Source: Chloroflexota bacterium (GTDB lineage Bacteria; Chloroflexota; Anaerolineae; Aggregatilineales; Phototrophicaceae). Taken from it: a stretch of 61,106 nt of DNA. The stretch is from contig RFIA01000175.1 in assembly GCA_003695675.1 (NCBI GenBank), positions 1-61,106 on the forward strand, given 5' to 3'. How positions within the stretch are numbered: the stretch's first letter is position 1; every line of letters starts with the position of its first letter. Positions 28,061 to 37,249 of the stretch are shown in pieces. The notes beneath the pieces were generated by a model, which saw only the letters and a program-made list of their open reading frames with translations, did no database searches and had not been told where the DNA came from. The position numbers were made by a program, and so were the translations under genes.

Positions 28061-28221
28061 AGTCGCAAAACGACAAGGCCGCATTGGACGTATCGCCGGT
28101 GAAATATCCGTCCACACATTCGTCGCATCGTTTTCCTCCTGTTATGTGATTACACCATCATCATACAATTGCTGTATCGTATCGGCAAAATCTTGCGGAA
28201 GTCTTATGAGAAAAGTTGCGT

Positions 28222-28227
28222 TATAAT
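28222..28227 (+). promoter_or_regulatory. TATAAT -10 box before B3/B4 gene
   Basis: A perfect TATAAT lies 28 bp before the ATG at 28256. No convincing -35 was found at 16-18 bp. Confidence 0.35.
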
Positions 28228-28255
28228 TATCGGGTGTATCAAACGGAGATTATCG

Positions 28256-28957
28256 ATGATTACTTTTCAATACGATGCAGATGTGTTGGAACAATTCCCG
28301 AATACCGTCGGCGGCGTGATTCGTGCGACGAATATCCGCAATCGCGAAACACCGGAACAATTGCGCGAGGCCTATCAAACAGAGCAACAAATGGCTGTGC
28401 TGCGCAATGAAGAAGTCCCCTTCAGTAAGATGCCGCAAATCAAAGCATGGCGGCAGACTTTTCGCGGCTTCAATGTTGACCCGACAAAATATCGCAGCGC
28501 GCCCGAATCATTGCTGCGTCGCCTGATGAAAGAGGGCGACATCCCCATCATCAATACGCTCGTAGACATCGGTAATCTCATCAGCATTCGCTATGCGCTG
28601 CCGGTCGCTGTCTTCGACACTCGCGCTCTGCACGGCGGCATCACCGTGCATTTCGCCGATGGCAGCGAGCGTTATACGCCATTGTTTCAAAACGGCTTTG
28701 AACATCCCGAACCGGGCGAGGTGATCTTCAGCGATGACAACAAACTCGTCGTGGCGCGGCGCTGGTGTTGGCGGCAGAGCAATCAAAGCGCGGCGAATCT
28801 CGAAACCGAGAATGTCATCATCGTCATCGAAGCGCAGCACGACAACGGGCACGATGATGTTGAAGTTGCCCTCAACGATATGCTCCATCTGCTGCGCGTT
28901 CACATCCATGGCAATTTTGCGTCGAAGATTTTAGACCGCGATGTCGCTGGTTTTTAA
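28256..28957 (+). CDS. B3/B4 tRNA-binding-domain protein
   Basis: 233 residues from the ATG at 28256, chosen for GGAG 7 bases upstream. It resembles the B3/B4 editing domain of the phenylalanyl-tRNA synthetase beta chain: FRGFNVDPTKYRSAPESLLRR, then LVDIGNLISIRYALPVAVFD and GEVIFSDDNKLVVARRWCWR. Free-standing B3/B4 proteins are thought to act on mischarged tRNA or as unassigned ligase-like factors; activity is not proven. Cytoplasmic. Convergent with the HtrA-like gene, 2 bp away. Confidence 0.88.
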   Translation: MITFQYDADVLEQFPNTVGGVIRATNIRNRETPEQLREAYQTEQQMAVLRNEEVPFSKMPQIKAWRQTFRGFNVDPTKYRSAPESLLRRLMKEGDIPIINTLVDIGNLISIRYALPVAVFDTRALHGGITVHFADGSERYTPLFQNGFEHPEPGEVIFSDDNKLVVARRWCWRQSNQSAANLETENVIIVIEAQHDNGHDDVEVALNDMLHLLRVHIHGNFASKILDRDVAGF

Positions 28958-28959
28958 GA

Positions 28960-30237
28960 TCATCCACTTTCGCCGCAGGGCGGTGGTGGGGCGACCCCAC
29001 GTGCCGGTCGTGCGGTGAGCGTCACCGGGATTTCGAGTGTGTCTTCGCCGCGCACGATAAGCATATTGACGGTGTCGCCCGGTTTGGTGTTCAGATTCAG
29101 ATAATTGAGCAATTCGTCTATACCGCGCACAAAAAAATCATCAACCGCGACGATGATGTCCCCACCCGTGCAAACTTCGCGGTCGCGTATCATTGTGATT
29201 GTGTCGCCACCTTGCAAGCCCGCGTTAGCTGCCGGGGAGAGCGGTATCACCGCATTGATGAGGACGCCTTCCGTCACCGAAAGATTCAATTGCTCGGCGA
29301 GCGCGGGGACACCGAAGCCATTCTCCGCCGGGAGGGTCGTCACACCGAGCCACGCATATTGCATCTCGCCGTTGTCGATGAGTTCCGGCACGACACGCTC
29401 AATCGTTGTCGCCGGCACGGCGAATCCGAAACCGGATAGACGATCATCCGGCGTCTGAATCGAGAGCACCATGCCGGTCACCTCGCCCTGTGAATTGAGC
29501 AACGGCCCGCCATTTTGACCGGGATTGATGTCGCCGCTGATTTGAATGATCGACGGATTTTGAAAACCGCCGCCGATATTGCTGTCGATGAGCTGAGCCG
29601 ATGGCAATTGCCCCCCGATTCCACCGATGATGCCGACCGCCATCGTGCTGCCGAGACCGAATGGATTGCCAAGCATGAGCGCCCGGTCGCCGACTTGTAT
29701 CGCGTCCGAGTCCCCGATAGGCGGGACGATGATGTCTGCCGTGCCGCCGCTGACTTGCAACACGGCGAGGTCGCTGAAAATATCGACACCGACCGGCAAC
29801 GCGACTTTCCAATCGCCGTCGTTGAATATGACGAAAATATCGTCGGCGGCGTTGACGAGGCTTGCACTTGTGATGATGCGTCCATCGTTGTCATAGACAA
29901 AGCCCGACCCGCGCATCTCTGTCCGCACACCATTGGGCGATGACACCGCAACAATCCCAACGACAGCCGGCGACACACGCTCGAAAATATTGCGCATTAA
30001 TATATGTTCAGCATCGGCTTCGTCAATCAATGTTCGCGCGACAGGTGTAGGCAGACCGAGCGCGTCAAGCGTCGGGTCGAAGGTCGGTTGCGGTGTGGAT
30101 GTGGTTGGCTCCGATTGTGAGACAACATTACACGCCGCGAGGATGAATAATGCGAGTATCACCATCATGGGGACAAGATGTCTTTCGCTGCGATCTTTGC
30201 TGTTTTGCACTGTTGTGTTGAATCTTTCGCTTTTCAT
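28960..30237 (-). CDS. HtrA/DegP-like lipoprotein with lost catalytic residues (pseudoprotease)
   Basis: 425 residues from the ATG at 30237. The frame stays open for 66 more codons, but those cross a dispersed repeat. A lipobox (LFILAAC) puts Cys36 as the lipid anchor. A trypsin-like domain (about 85-285) and one PDZ domain (about 295-410) follow. The protease core is clear, yet the His of TNAHVV is Ser126 (IITSASLVN) and the Ser of GNSGGP is Asn242 (INPGQNGGPL). Only the Asp (SDLAVL) remains. Both substitutions were checked in the DNA. It should not cleave, and may be a membrane-tethered chaperone or scaffold. Confidence 0.88.
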   Translation of the reverse strand: MKSERFNTTVQNSKDRSERHLVPMMVILALFILAACNVVSQSEPTTSTPQPTFDPTLDALGLPTPVARTLIDEADAEHILMRNIFERVSPAVVGIVAVSSPNGVRTEMRGSGFVYDNDGRIITSASLVNAADDIFVIFNDGDWKVALPVGVDIFSDLAVLQVSGGTADIIVPPIGDSDAIQVGDRALMLGNPFGLGSTMAVGIIGGIGGQLPSAQLIDSNIGGGFQNPSIIQISGDINPGQNGGPLLNSQGEVTGMVLSIQTPDDRLSGFGFAVPATTIERVVPELIDNGEMQYAWLGVTTLPAENGFGVPALAEQLNLSVTEGVLINAVIPLSPAANAGLQGGDTITMIRDREVCTGGDIIVAVDDFFVRGIDELLNYLNLNTKPGDTVNMLIVRGEDTLEIPVTLTARPARGVAPPPPCGESG

Positions 30238-30355
30238 CCGGCCATCATGAAATAACGTCAGTTTTGAAGAACGGATGCCATGTGGCGTGTGGCATATTGA
30301 AAGCAAAAATAAAAATGATTCAACCGTCAAGATGCCAAGAAAATGGCTCGATTCG

Positions 30356-30392
30356 CCCTGCGTCCTTTGCGTCTTTGGGTTGAATCGTTTCG
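30356..30392 (-). repeat. CGCAAAG-type dispersed repeat
   Basis: The minus strand reads CAACCCAAAGACGCAAAGGA followed by CGC, the least degenerate copy in the window, with the CGAAACGATTCAA tail also found at 7236. It lies in the 5' leader of the HtrA-like gene. Confidence 0.65.
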
Positions 30393-30462
30393 TGTTTATT
30401 TTGCAAAATGGGGTCATTACCTTAAACAAATTCACGTTAAATATGTATTTATGGGGTAATTT

Positions 30463-30993
30463 TCACACGAGATCGTTCCACAATTTAATCGCCGCAGCGA
30501 CGACTTCGTCTTCGCTCAAGTAAGTGGTGTCGATGTGATACAGGCCGTCCATATTGCGGACAACCCACTCGCGCTTGATCTGCCCGACGAGGCGGGCGCG
30601 TTCATTCGGGTCATGAAAGCGAGCACCTGCCGCTAGATGCAAGCGTTGTAAAACGGCGTCGAGGGTTGCGATGAGGCAGACAACCGGGCCGGTTTGTGCC
30701 AATCGTTCCAGATGGTCGCTGTGGGCGAGCATTTGCCCGTTGACACGAATCACCGTACCCCGTCGCAATACCGCCTCATTAATGACTTCGCTCTCGATCA
30801 TTTTGAGGCGTTGCTCACCAAAGCGAGTCCGAATATTTTCCATCGACATTTCGGCAATTTCTTCGAGACGCACTTCGAGATTGACGAATGGCACCCCCAC
30901 CTGCTGCGCCACGCGCTGGCCGATGACCGGTTGATTGCGCCCGGTGAACCCGGTCAATATCAAATTGGTTTGATGAATGGGAAGTAAGACCAT
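30463..30993 (-). CDS. Shikimate-kinase-like protein without a Walker A motif
   Basis: 176 residues with the outline of shikimate kinases: a first strand NLILTGFTG, FVNLE, FGEQRLKMIESEV (family pattern GExxFRxxE), GQML, PVVCLIATLDAVLQRL and a lid region. The P-loop is broken: GFTGRNQPVIG replaces GxMGxGKS/TxxG, so the phosphate-binding Lys and the Ser/Thr are missing (checked in DNA). It is probably not a nucleotide phosphotransferase as written. Its ATG overlaps the HAD hydrolase stop (TGATG), so the two are coupled. The HtrA-like gene follows on the same strand after 225 bp. Confidence 0.78.
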   Translation of the reverse strand: MVLLPIHQTNLILTGFTGRNQPVIGQRVAQQVGVPFVNLEVRLEEIAEMSMENIRTRFGEQRLKMIESEVINEAVLRRGTVIRVNGQMLAHSDHLERLAQTGPVVCLIATLDAVLQRLHLAAGARFHDPNERARLVGQIKREWVVRNMDGLYHIDTTYLSEDEVVAAAIKLWNDLV

Positions 30994-31769
30994 CAGTCAC
31001 GCCATCCTGGAAACCAGTCGTCGAGCACAGCCGGTAATTCATGCAAAGTATTGATCGCGCTGTCCGGTACAATCAAGCCGCTTATCATCGGTTGTGTGCG
31101 TTTGACGACGCGCAGGATCGATTTCATCCCGGCAGCTTGGGCGCCGGCGATGTCGGTGTCCGGGCTGTCCCCGACGAAAACGGCTTCGTGCGGTTCGATG
31201 CCGATACACTCAAGCACTTTGTGAAACGCATCCGGATGTGGCTTGAGCAAGCCTATGTCCGCCGCCGAAAAACGACACATCGGGAAGAAGTCGATCAAAC
31301 CATGCGCCCGCATCTCAATATCGCGCATCCACATCGGTTGATAGGCATTGGTCAAAAGAGCGAGTTTGATCTTGTGTGCGCGCAATTTCGTGAGTATGTC
31401 GGTCACATCGGCAAAAACCGTTGTCCCTTCGACGGGACTCCAATGATGAAGGTGCAACAATTTTTTGCGGAATTCGTCGCGGGGCATCCCGTTGAGTGTT
31501 TCGGGTACGCCACAAGCAAATGCCGTGTTGACGAGCAATTCGCCGAGATGCGGCGCATTCAAAGTCGCTTGCCCCTGCGACCACGCTGCGCGAGTCTGCG
31601 TATAAAATGTATTGCAAAATTCGGCAAAATCTTTGAGTGGATCATGCTTGCTTCTCAGGTAATCATATACCGGACGCAAATGTTTTGTCTCAATTTGTGT
31701 CCAATCGCCCGTGAAGCCGCTCCAATCAATGAGCGTATCGTCTAAGTCAAATATGATCGCTTTTAACAT
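30993..31769 (-). CDS. HAD-superfamily hydrolase
   Basis: 258 residues from the ATG at 31769. Motif I is IIFDLDDTL (nucleophile D8, acid D10), motif II is LLTNAYQP, and motif IV is GDSPDTDIAGAQAAGM. The ~100-residue helical cap after motif I makes it a C1-cap phosphatase-type HAD. The substrate is probably a small phosphorylated metabolite, not identifiable here. It is translationally coupled by TGATG to the shikimate-kinase-like gene. Confidence 0.92.
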   Translation of the reverse strand: MLKAIIFDLDDTLIDWSGFTGDWTQIETKHLRPVYDYLRSKHDPLKDFAEFCNTFYTQTRAAWSQGQATLNAPHLGELLVNTAFACGVPETLNGMPRDEFRKKLLHLHHWSPVEGTTVFADVTDILTKLRAHKIKLALLTNAYQPMWMRDIEMRAHGLIDFFPMCRFSAADIGLLKPHPDAFHKVLECIGIEPHEAVFVGDSPDTDIAGAQAAGMKSILRVVKRTQPMISGLIVPDSAINTLHELPAVLDDWFPGWRD

Positions 31770-31914
31770 GACGCCATCATCTCTCATCATCACAATTTGT
31801 TCGACTTTAGCACAGCTATATCACCTGAACAAGTCGTAGCCCCTTCGTCCTCTTGACACCGAACACTTGTTCAATATAATGAAAGACCTGCTCAATAAAG
31901 TTACGAGGCCAGCG

Positions 31915-33729
31915 ATGTCCCATCACAGCGAGTTCACTGTCGCCGACGCCTATCAGTACAATTACAAGAGCACCTTGCGCTGGATTATGTCGCATGTGTG
32001 GCGTTACAAGCGATTGTTTCTGATTGCGCTCACCGGTTATTCGATTGCATGGACAGCATTCGGTTTTGGGCGCGGTTTGCTAATCGGCGATGCAGCCAAC
32101 GAAATTCTCACACCAACTGACGACAATGCGCTGATCAAAATCGCGCTGACGATACTCGGTGTATTACTGCTGGACAGTCTCTTTTCGTTGGCGGGCAGCC
32201 TCTCGATTGAGACGATTGCGCAACGTTTCGCCCGCGATGCTCGTGAAGAATTGTACGTCAGCCTGTTGGGGAAGAGTCAAACCTTTCATGACCAACAACG
32301 CACCGGCGACATCATGGCGCGGGCGACCGACGATACCAATCAACTCAATCTGATGATTAATCCCGGTGTGTTGTTCATTTCAGAAATTGTTCTGGGATTT
32401 GCAGTGCCGATATTGTTCATTTTGACCATCAAAGCGGAATTGGTCTTGGTGCCGTTGCTGTTCGTCGCGACGTATATCGTCACCGTGCGCCGTTATGCAA
32501 AGCATTTGGAGCCGGTCATGTGGCAGCAACGCGAATCGTTCGGCACGATGAATGCCGCGCTTGAAGAAACGATTTCCGGCATTGAGGTCGTCAAGGCGAC
32601 CGCACGCGAAGGCTTTGAACGCCGCAAATTTGAACGCAATGCCCGCCGCTTTCGCGACAACTTCGTCGAGCAAGGGCATGTCGAAGCGCGTTATCTGCCG
32701 ATGATGTTCTTCGCTTTCGCGCTTGGCTTCACATTTTTACACGGCGTGTTTTTGTTTCAAAACGGACGCATCGATATTGGCGATCTCATCGCGGCGACAG
32801 GACTCGTCAGCGTGATGCGCTTCCCGGTTTTCGTCTCAATCTTTGCCTTTTCGTTGGTGCAACTCGGTGTCGCAAGCGCCAATCGCATTCTCGACATTAT
32901 CAACGCGCACACCGACCTCGACGAGAATCTCGGCGGGTATGAGGCAACGATTGACGGCGAGATTGTCTTCGAGCATGTTAGCTTCAGCTTTGATGACGAC
33001 ACATTGCTGCAAAATTTGTCATTTCGTGTTAAACCGGGCGAAACCATCGCTATCGTCGGGCAGACCGGCTCCGGCAAAAGTACGCTGACCGAACTCATCA
33101 ATCGCACGTATGATGTGACAGAAGGCCGCGTCTTGATTGATGGCGTCGATGTCCGCGAGTGGAATTTGACGGCATTACGTTCACAAATTTCGCGCATCGA
33201 GCAAGACGTATTTTTGTTCTCGCGCACCGTCGCCGAGAACATCGCTTTCGGTGTGCCGGGCGCGACGCAAGAAGCGATTGAACAAGCTGCCCGCGAAGCA
33301 CAAGCGCACGACTTCATCATGAAGTTCAACGATGGTTACGAGACAAAAATCGGCGACCGCGGCGTGACGCTTTCCGGCGGGCAACGACAACGCATCGCGC
33401 TCGCCCGCGCCTTCTTGAGCAATCCGCGCATTCTGATCCTCGACGACTCGACGAGTGCCATCGACAGCGCGACAGAAGACGAAATACAGAAAGCCATCCG
33501 CCGCGCCCAACAAGGTCGCACGACGATTCTCATCACACATCGCTTATCACAGATTCGCTGGGCGGATCATATTCTGTTGATCGATCATGGCAAAATCATC
33601 GGTTATGGCACACACGACGACCTGCTGCGAACATCGGCGCATTACCGGCGCATCTTCGCTCGTTATGACCTCGCGCTGCCGCCGCTTGAAGACGCGCAAT
33701 CGGTCAATCTCGCCGCGCCGGGGGATTAA
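31915..33729 (+). CDS. ABC exporter half, degenerate-site subunit
   Basis: 604 residues from the ATG at 31915 (GAGG at 31905). Six transmembrane helices (about 25-310) precede a nucleotide-binding domain with GQTGSGKST, LSGGQRQRIAL and ILILDDSTSAID. The catalytic Glu after Walker B is Asp (LDD), typical of the degenerate half of heterodimeric exporters such as TM287/288 or BmrCD. The next gene, co-directional, supplies the canonical Glu. The substrate is unknown; lipids or drugs are usual for the family. Between the genes are two palindromes and no other gene. Confidence 0.92.
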   Translation: MSHHSEFTVADAYQYNYKSTLRWIMSHVWRYKRLFLIALTGYSIAWTAFGFGRGLLIGDAANEILTPTDDNALIKIALTILGVLLLDSLFSLAGSLSIETIAQRFARDAREELYVSLLGKSQTFHDQQRTGDIMARATDDTNQLNLMINPGVLFISEIVLGFAVPILFILTIKAELVLVPLLFVATYIVTVRRYAKHLEPVMWQQRESFGTMNAALEETISGIEVVKATAREGFERRKFERNARRFRDNFVEQGHVEARYLPMMFFAFALGFTFLHGVFLFQNGRIDIGDLIAATGLVSVMRFPVFVSIFAFSLVQLGVASANRILDIINAHTDLDENLGGYEATIDGEIVFEHVSFSFDDDTLLQNLSFRVKPGETIAIVGQTGSGKSTLTELINRTYDVTEGRVLIDGVDVREWNLTALRSQISRIEQDVFLFSRTVAENIAFGVPGATQEAIEQAAREAQAHDFIMKFNDGYETKIGDRGVTLSGGQRQRIALARAFLSNPRILILDDSTSAIDSATEDEIQKAIRRAQQGRTTILITHRLSQIRWADHILLIDHGKIIGYGTHDDLLRTSAHYRRIFARYDLALPPLEDAQSVNLAAPGD

Positions 33730-33748
33730 TAGCCGCCCTTGTAGGGAA

Positions 33749-33768
33749 GGATGGTTCGCGAACTATCC
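33749..33768. repeat. TTCGCGAA-core palindrome
   Basis: GGATGGTTCG pairs with CGAACTATCC (one mismatch). It is one of four window elements centred on TTCGCGAA (also 50317, 51500 and 55548). It lies 20 bp after the first ABC gene and may be a partial terminator inside the operon. Confidence 0.55.
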
Positions 33769-33795
33769 CGCAATCGTCGTCATCAAACATTGAAA

Positions 33796-33813
33796 GGCAC
33801 GGCGTGCCGTGCC
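33796..33813. repeat. GGCACGGC palindrome before second ABC gene
   Basis: Perfect 8-bp arms GGCACGGC and GCCGTGCC around GT. It lies 40 bp upstream of the second ABC gene's ATG, between the two exporter genes. Confidence 0.5.
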
Positions 33814-33853
33814 CCCATCACACACGATACAACAATCGAAAGGACTCACATCA

Positions 33854-35668
33854 ATGGGTTTCTTGATGGATGGCCTCGACGCCGAAGAATATGATCGTCA
33901 ATATCGCGACTGGGAACTTGTGCGCCGCATTCTTGGTTACTTCAAACCACAGGCGGCGCGGATGGGCGTCGCCGTCGGCGCGATTGTGCTCATATCGTTG
34001 ACATCGACTGCCTTGCCAATCGTCATCTCAGAGGGCGTTGATCGTATTCAAGAGGACTCGTCGTTGTCGAATGTCTTGTTGATTGTGGCCGGAATCATTT
34101 TGTTCAGTCTGCTGGGATGGTTGTTCAATGCGATTCGACAATGGATTACGGCCACGGCCGTCGGCAATGTGACGTTACAATTGCGCGAAGATGCTGTCGC
34201 AGCTGTGCTCAAGCGCGATCTGTCGTTTTATGATCGCTTTCCGTCCGGCAAAATCGTCAGCCGTGTCACATCGGACACACAAGCATTTTCGGCAGTCGTC
34301 ACCCTGACGAACGATCTGATGAGTCAGCTTTTGTTCATTTTCTTGCTCATCGGGTATCTGTTCACCGTCAGCACACGCTTGACATTGATTACACTCGCGC
34401 TGTCGCCGTTCATCATCTTGACAGCACTTGCCTTTCGACATATCGCCCGCCGGACAATTACCCAATCGCGGCGTGTCAACGCGGAGGTCAGCAAGCACAT
34501 TCAAGAGACAGTCAGCGGGATTCGCATCGCCAAAACATTTCGCCAAGAACACACCGTCTTGGATGAATTTCTCGATGTTAATCAACGTTCGTATGGCATC
34601 AATTTGCGCACCGGGTACACCTTCAGTAGCATCTTCCCGATTTTGAATATTCTCGCCGGCGCCGGGACAGCAGCGTTGGTCTTCTTCGGTGGTCGCATCG
34701 CACGCGGTGGAACGCTTTCGGCAGGAGAATGGTTCTTGTTCATTCAAGGACTCAATTTGTTCTGGTTTCCGTTGACGAGCATTGCCTCATTCTGGAGTCA
34801 ATTTCAACTCGGTCTCGCCGCCGGTGAACGAGTCTTTGCGCTGATTGATGCAGAACCGGCGGTCGTGCAAACCGATGATAAAAAAATGGATAAAATTGAC
34901 GGCGAGATTCGGTTTGAGCGCGTCAATTTTCATTACAAAGAAGATGAGCCGGTGTTGACGGACTTCTCGCTAACGATTAACGCCGGGGAAACGCTGGCGC
35001 TTGTCGGGCACACTGGGTCGGGCAAGTCGAGCATCGGCAAGCTCATCGCCCGCTTTTATGAATTTCAGGGCGGCAGAATTTTGATCGACGGGCAAGACAT
35101 CCGCCATCTCGATCTTGAGCATTATCACGGGCAACTCGGCATCGTCACACAGACGCCGTTCTTATTCGACGGCACCGTGCGCGAGAATATCCGTTATGGC
35201 AATCCCGACGCGAGTGATGAAGACGTGCATGAAGCAGCGCAAATCGTCGCGCACGGCGATTGGATTCGCACATTGCAAGACGGCCTCGAAACACAAGTCG
35301 GGGAGCGCGGCAGCAATCTGTCGATGGGGCAACGGCAACTCGTCGCCCTTGCGCGAACGCTGCTGCAAAATCCGTCGATCTTCATTCTCGATGAAGCCAC
35401 GGCGAGTGTTGACCCATTGACCGAAGCCTTGATTCAAGAGGGACTCGATGTCGTGCTTGAGGGACGCACATCCATCGTGATCGCGCACCGACTTTCGACG
35501 ATTAAGAACGCCGACCGCATCATCGTCTTGCGCGAAGGCGAAATCATCGAAGAAGGGACACACGACGGCTTACTCGAACAGGGTGGGCATTACGCTGAGT
35601 TGTATAATACGTACTTCCGTCATCAAAGCCTTGAGTATATCGAGAGCGCAGGCGCATTGCTGAATTAA
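33854..35668 (+). CDS. ABC exporter half, catalytic-site subunit
   Basis: 604 residues from the ATG at 33854 (AAAGGA about 10 bases upstream). It has six transmembrane helices and a nucleotide-binding domain: GHTGSGKSS, the off-consensus signature LSMGQRQ, and Walker B IFILDEATASVD with the catalytic Glu. In heterodimeric exporters the canonical Walker B of one subunit pairs with the good signature of the other, exactly as seen here. The two subunits should form one transporter with a single hydrolysing site. Confidence 0.93.
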   Translation: MGFLMDGLDAEEYDRQYRDWELVRRILGYFKPQAARMGVAVGAIVLISLTSTALPIVISEGVDRIQEDSSLSNVLLIVAGIILFSLLGWLFNAIRQWITATAVGNVTLQLREDAVAAVLKRDLSFYDRFPSGKIVSRVTSDTQAFSAVVTLTNDLMSQLLFIFLLIGYLFTVSTRLTLITLALSPFIILTALAFRHIARRTITQSRRVNAEVSKHIQETVSGIRIAKTFRQEHTVLDEFLDVNQRSYGINLRTGYTFSSIFPILNILAGAGTAALVFFGGRIARGGTLSAGEWFLFIQGLNLFWFPLTSIASFWSQFQLGLAAGERVFALIDAEPAVVQTDDKKMDKIDGEIRFERVNFHYKEDEPVLTDFSLTINAGETLALVGHTGSGKSSIGKLIARFYEFQGGRILIDGQDIRHLDLEHYHGQLGIVTQTPFLFDGTVRENIRYGNPDASDEDVHEAAQIVAHGDWIRTLQDGLETQVGERGSNLSMGQRQLVALARTLLQNPSIFILDEATASVDPLTEALIQEGLDVVLEGRTSIVIAHRLSTIKNADRIIVLREGEIIEEGTHDGLLEQGGHYAELYNTYFRHQSLEYIESAGALLN

Positions 35669-35673
35669 TCGTC

Positions 35674-35706
35674 GTAACTGCCCAGCCTAAATGACCGGGC
35701 AGTTAC
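35674..35706. terminator. Bidirectional terminator hairpin
   Basis: Perfect 10-bp arms GTAACTGCCC and GGGCAGTTAC with a 13-base loop, filling the 44-bp space between two convergent stops (ABC exporter and SDR). It is the clearest terminator in the window. Confidence 0.75.
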
Positions 35707-35712
35707 GGTTGA

Positions 35713-36495
35713 TTATAGGGCGCTCATCCCGCCGCCATCAACGACGAGCGTGGCACCGGTGATGTAACTCGCCGCCGGAGAAAGTAGAAATGCGCCCGCC
35801 GCGCCGAATTCCTCAATTGTGCCGAGCCGTTTGAACGGAATGTTCTGAACGGAGCGCTCTCGTACAGCCTCAAATGAAATACCTTCTCGCGCGGCGACTC
35901 CTTCGTCGAGTTCGCGCACGCGGTCGGTATCAATACGACCGGGAACGAGATTGTTGACACGGATTCCATCGTCGGCCAATTCACGCGAAAATGTTTTGAG
36001 CACACCCGCCACGGCCAAACGCATTGCCGTCGAAACACCGAGATTGGGAATCGGTTGCCGCACCGACGACGACGTAACCGCGAGAATCGCGCCCCCCCTA
36101 TTAAAATATGGTAAACTGCCGCGAATCATGCGAACGGTGCTCATCAATGTCAATTCAAAGGCGGCTTGCCAACGCTCATCCGTTTCCGTTTTGAGCGGGC
36201 CGGCGGGCGGCCCACCAGCATTGATAGCCAGCGCATCAATATTGCCCCATGTTTGCACAGTGCGCTCAATCCACGCTTGAATCGCCGCCGCGTCGCGGAC
36301 ATCACACGCTGTCGCGAGGGTTTCGGCGCCGGTCTCGTCGTGTAAGCGCTGTGCAGCCGCCGTGATTGCCCCTTCATCGCGGCTGCATATCGACACTTTC
36401 GCGCCTTCCGCAGCGAGGGCGTGTGCAATCCCATAACCGAGTCCCTTGCTCGCCGCAGCGACCAAGGCAACTTTACCTTGCAATCCCAAATCCAT
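35713..36495 (-). CDS. SDR-family oxidoreductase with atypical active site
   Basis: 260-residue classical SDR: NAD(P)-binding SKGLGYGIA near 16, NAGGPPAGP and VTSSSV. The usual YxxxK is STAMR, so Tyr is Ser and Lys is Arg. The same substitution occurs in a known FabG-like subgroup, so catalysis, if any, differs from typical reductases. The C-terminus (FLLSPAASYITGATLVVDGG) is standard. AAGGAG lies 8 bases before the ATG. Substrate unknown, no operon partner. Confidence 0.88.
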   Translation of the reverse strand: MDLGLQGKVALVAAASKGLGYGIAHALAAEGAKVSICSRDEGAITAAAQRLHDETGAETLATACDVRDAAAIQAWIERTVQTWGNIDALAINAGGPPAGPLKTETDERWQAAFELTLMSTVRMIRGSLPYFNRGGAILAVTSSSVRQPIPNLGVSTAMRLAVAGVLKTFSRELADDGIRVNNLVPGRIDTDRVRELDEGVAAREGISFEAVRERSVQNIPFKRLGTIEEFGAAGAFLLSPAASYITGATLVVDGGGMSAL

Positions 36496-36701
36496 CAGAC
36501 GTTCTCCTTGTTGAGCGATGTGAGTAAAAACATGCCCATTGTCGCCCGAAGACCGATTGATTACAAGAATAGTATCGCTCAGTCAAAAATAAAACACGCC
36601 TCAATGGGCGCGTTATCGTTTAGTGTTGAAAGGCGAATGACTTAACCGAATGCTATGATGCAGGTCAACATTCGCTCTTCAAAGCCGGTCATCAATCCAA
36701 C

Positions 36702-37025
36702 TTACTCGACATAATACTTGGTTCGCTTCTTTGTCCGCGCTTCAAGATTGCTCAACACGCGACGCCGTTCCACTTCGATACGAGTCGAATCCCGCATCTC
36801 GCCGACACTATCGGCAATCACGAGGTCGCCGGGCATACATTCTAAAACAGCGCAAATTTTATCGAGCTTTTGCATATCCAACGATGTGGGGTTACCGGCT
36901 ATCAGCCGTTTGAGCGACGCTAAGCGAATACCGGCCTGCTTCGCCAATTCTTCGAGCGTCATCTCCTTTTGATACTTCGCTTCCCACCGTGCCAGCGCAT
37001 CTAGGATATTCACATTTTGTGTCAT
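36702..37025 (-). CDS. XRE/Cro-type HTH transcriptional regulator
   Basis: 107 residues. A helix-turn-helix spans about 20-75 (MTLEELAKQAGIRLASLKRL then IAGNPTSLDMQKLDKI, ending CMPGDLV), as in Cro/C1-type DNA-binding proteins. A basic C-terminal helix (ERRRVLSNLEARTKKRTKYY) follows. There is no cognate toxin or partner gene alongside. SD GGAG lies 6 bases before the ATG. Target unknown. Confidence 0.85.
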   Translation of the reverse strand: MTQNVNILDALARWEAKYQKEMTLEELAKQAGIRLASLKRLIAGNPTSLDMQKLDKICAVLECMPGDLVIADSVGEMRDSTRIEVERRRVLSNLEARTKKRTKYYVE

Positions 37026-37200
37026 TCGTCACTCCGTAAAAAAAATATGAGACCGGACGACTGAATAAATCAAATGACAATGTGACACGAATAATATGGT
37101 CATGAAGTATCGTTAAAAGCATAACATAATGGCGAGAAAGTGAAATAGCCCAATTGGACTATAAATCAAACATTTTCGCAACATTTTTAGGATTCAAACA

Positions 37201-37222
37201 GGACGGTTGCCGATAACCGCCC
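37201..37222 (-). terminator. Hairpin after the LPNTG gene
   Basis: On the minus strand GGGCGGTT pairs with AACCGTCC (one G-U) around a 6-base loop, then TGTTT. It lies 28 bp after the last gene of the eight-gene cassette, a likely transcript end. Confidence 0.6.
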
Positions 37223-37249
37223 TGCTATGAGACATTCTTGGAGCAGCGC

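Noticed and set aside
36702-37025. Antitoxin of a toxin-antitoxin pair (XRE regulator)
   Set aside because: No small partner gene overlaps or abuts it, so it is treated as a plain regulator.
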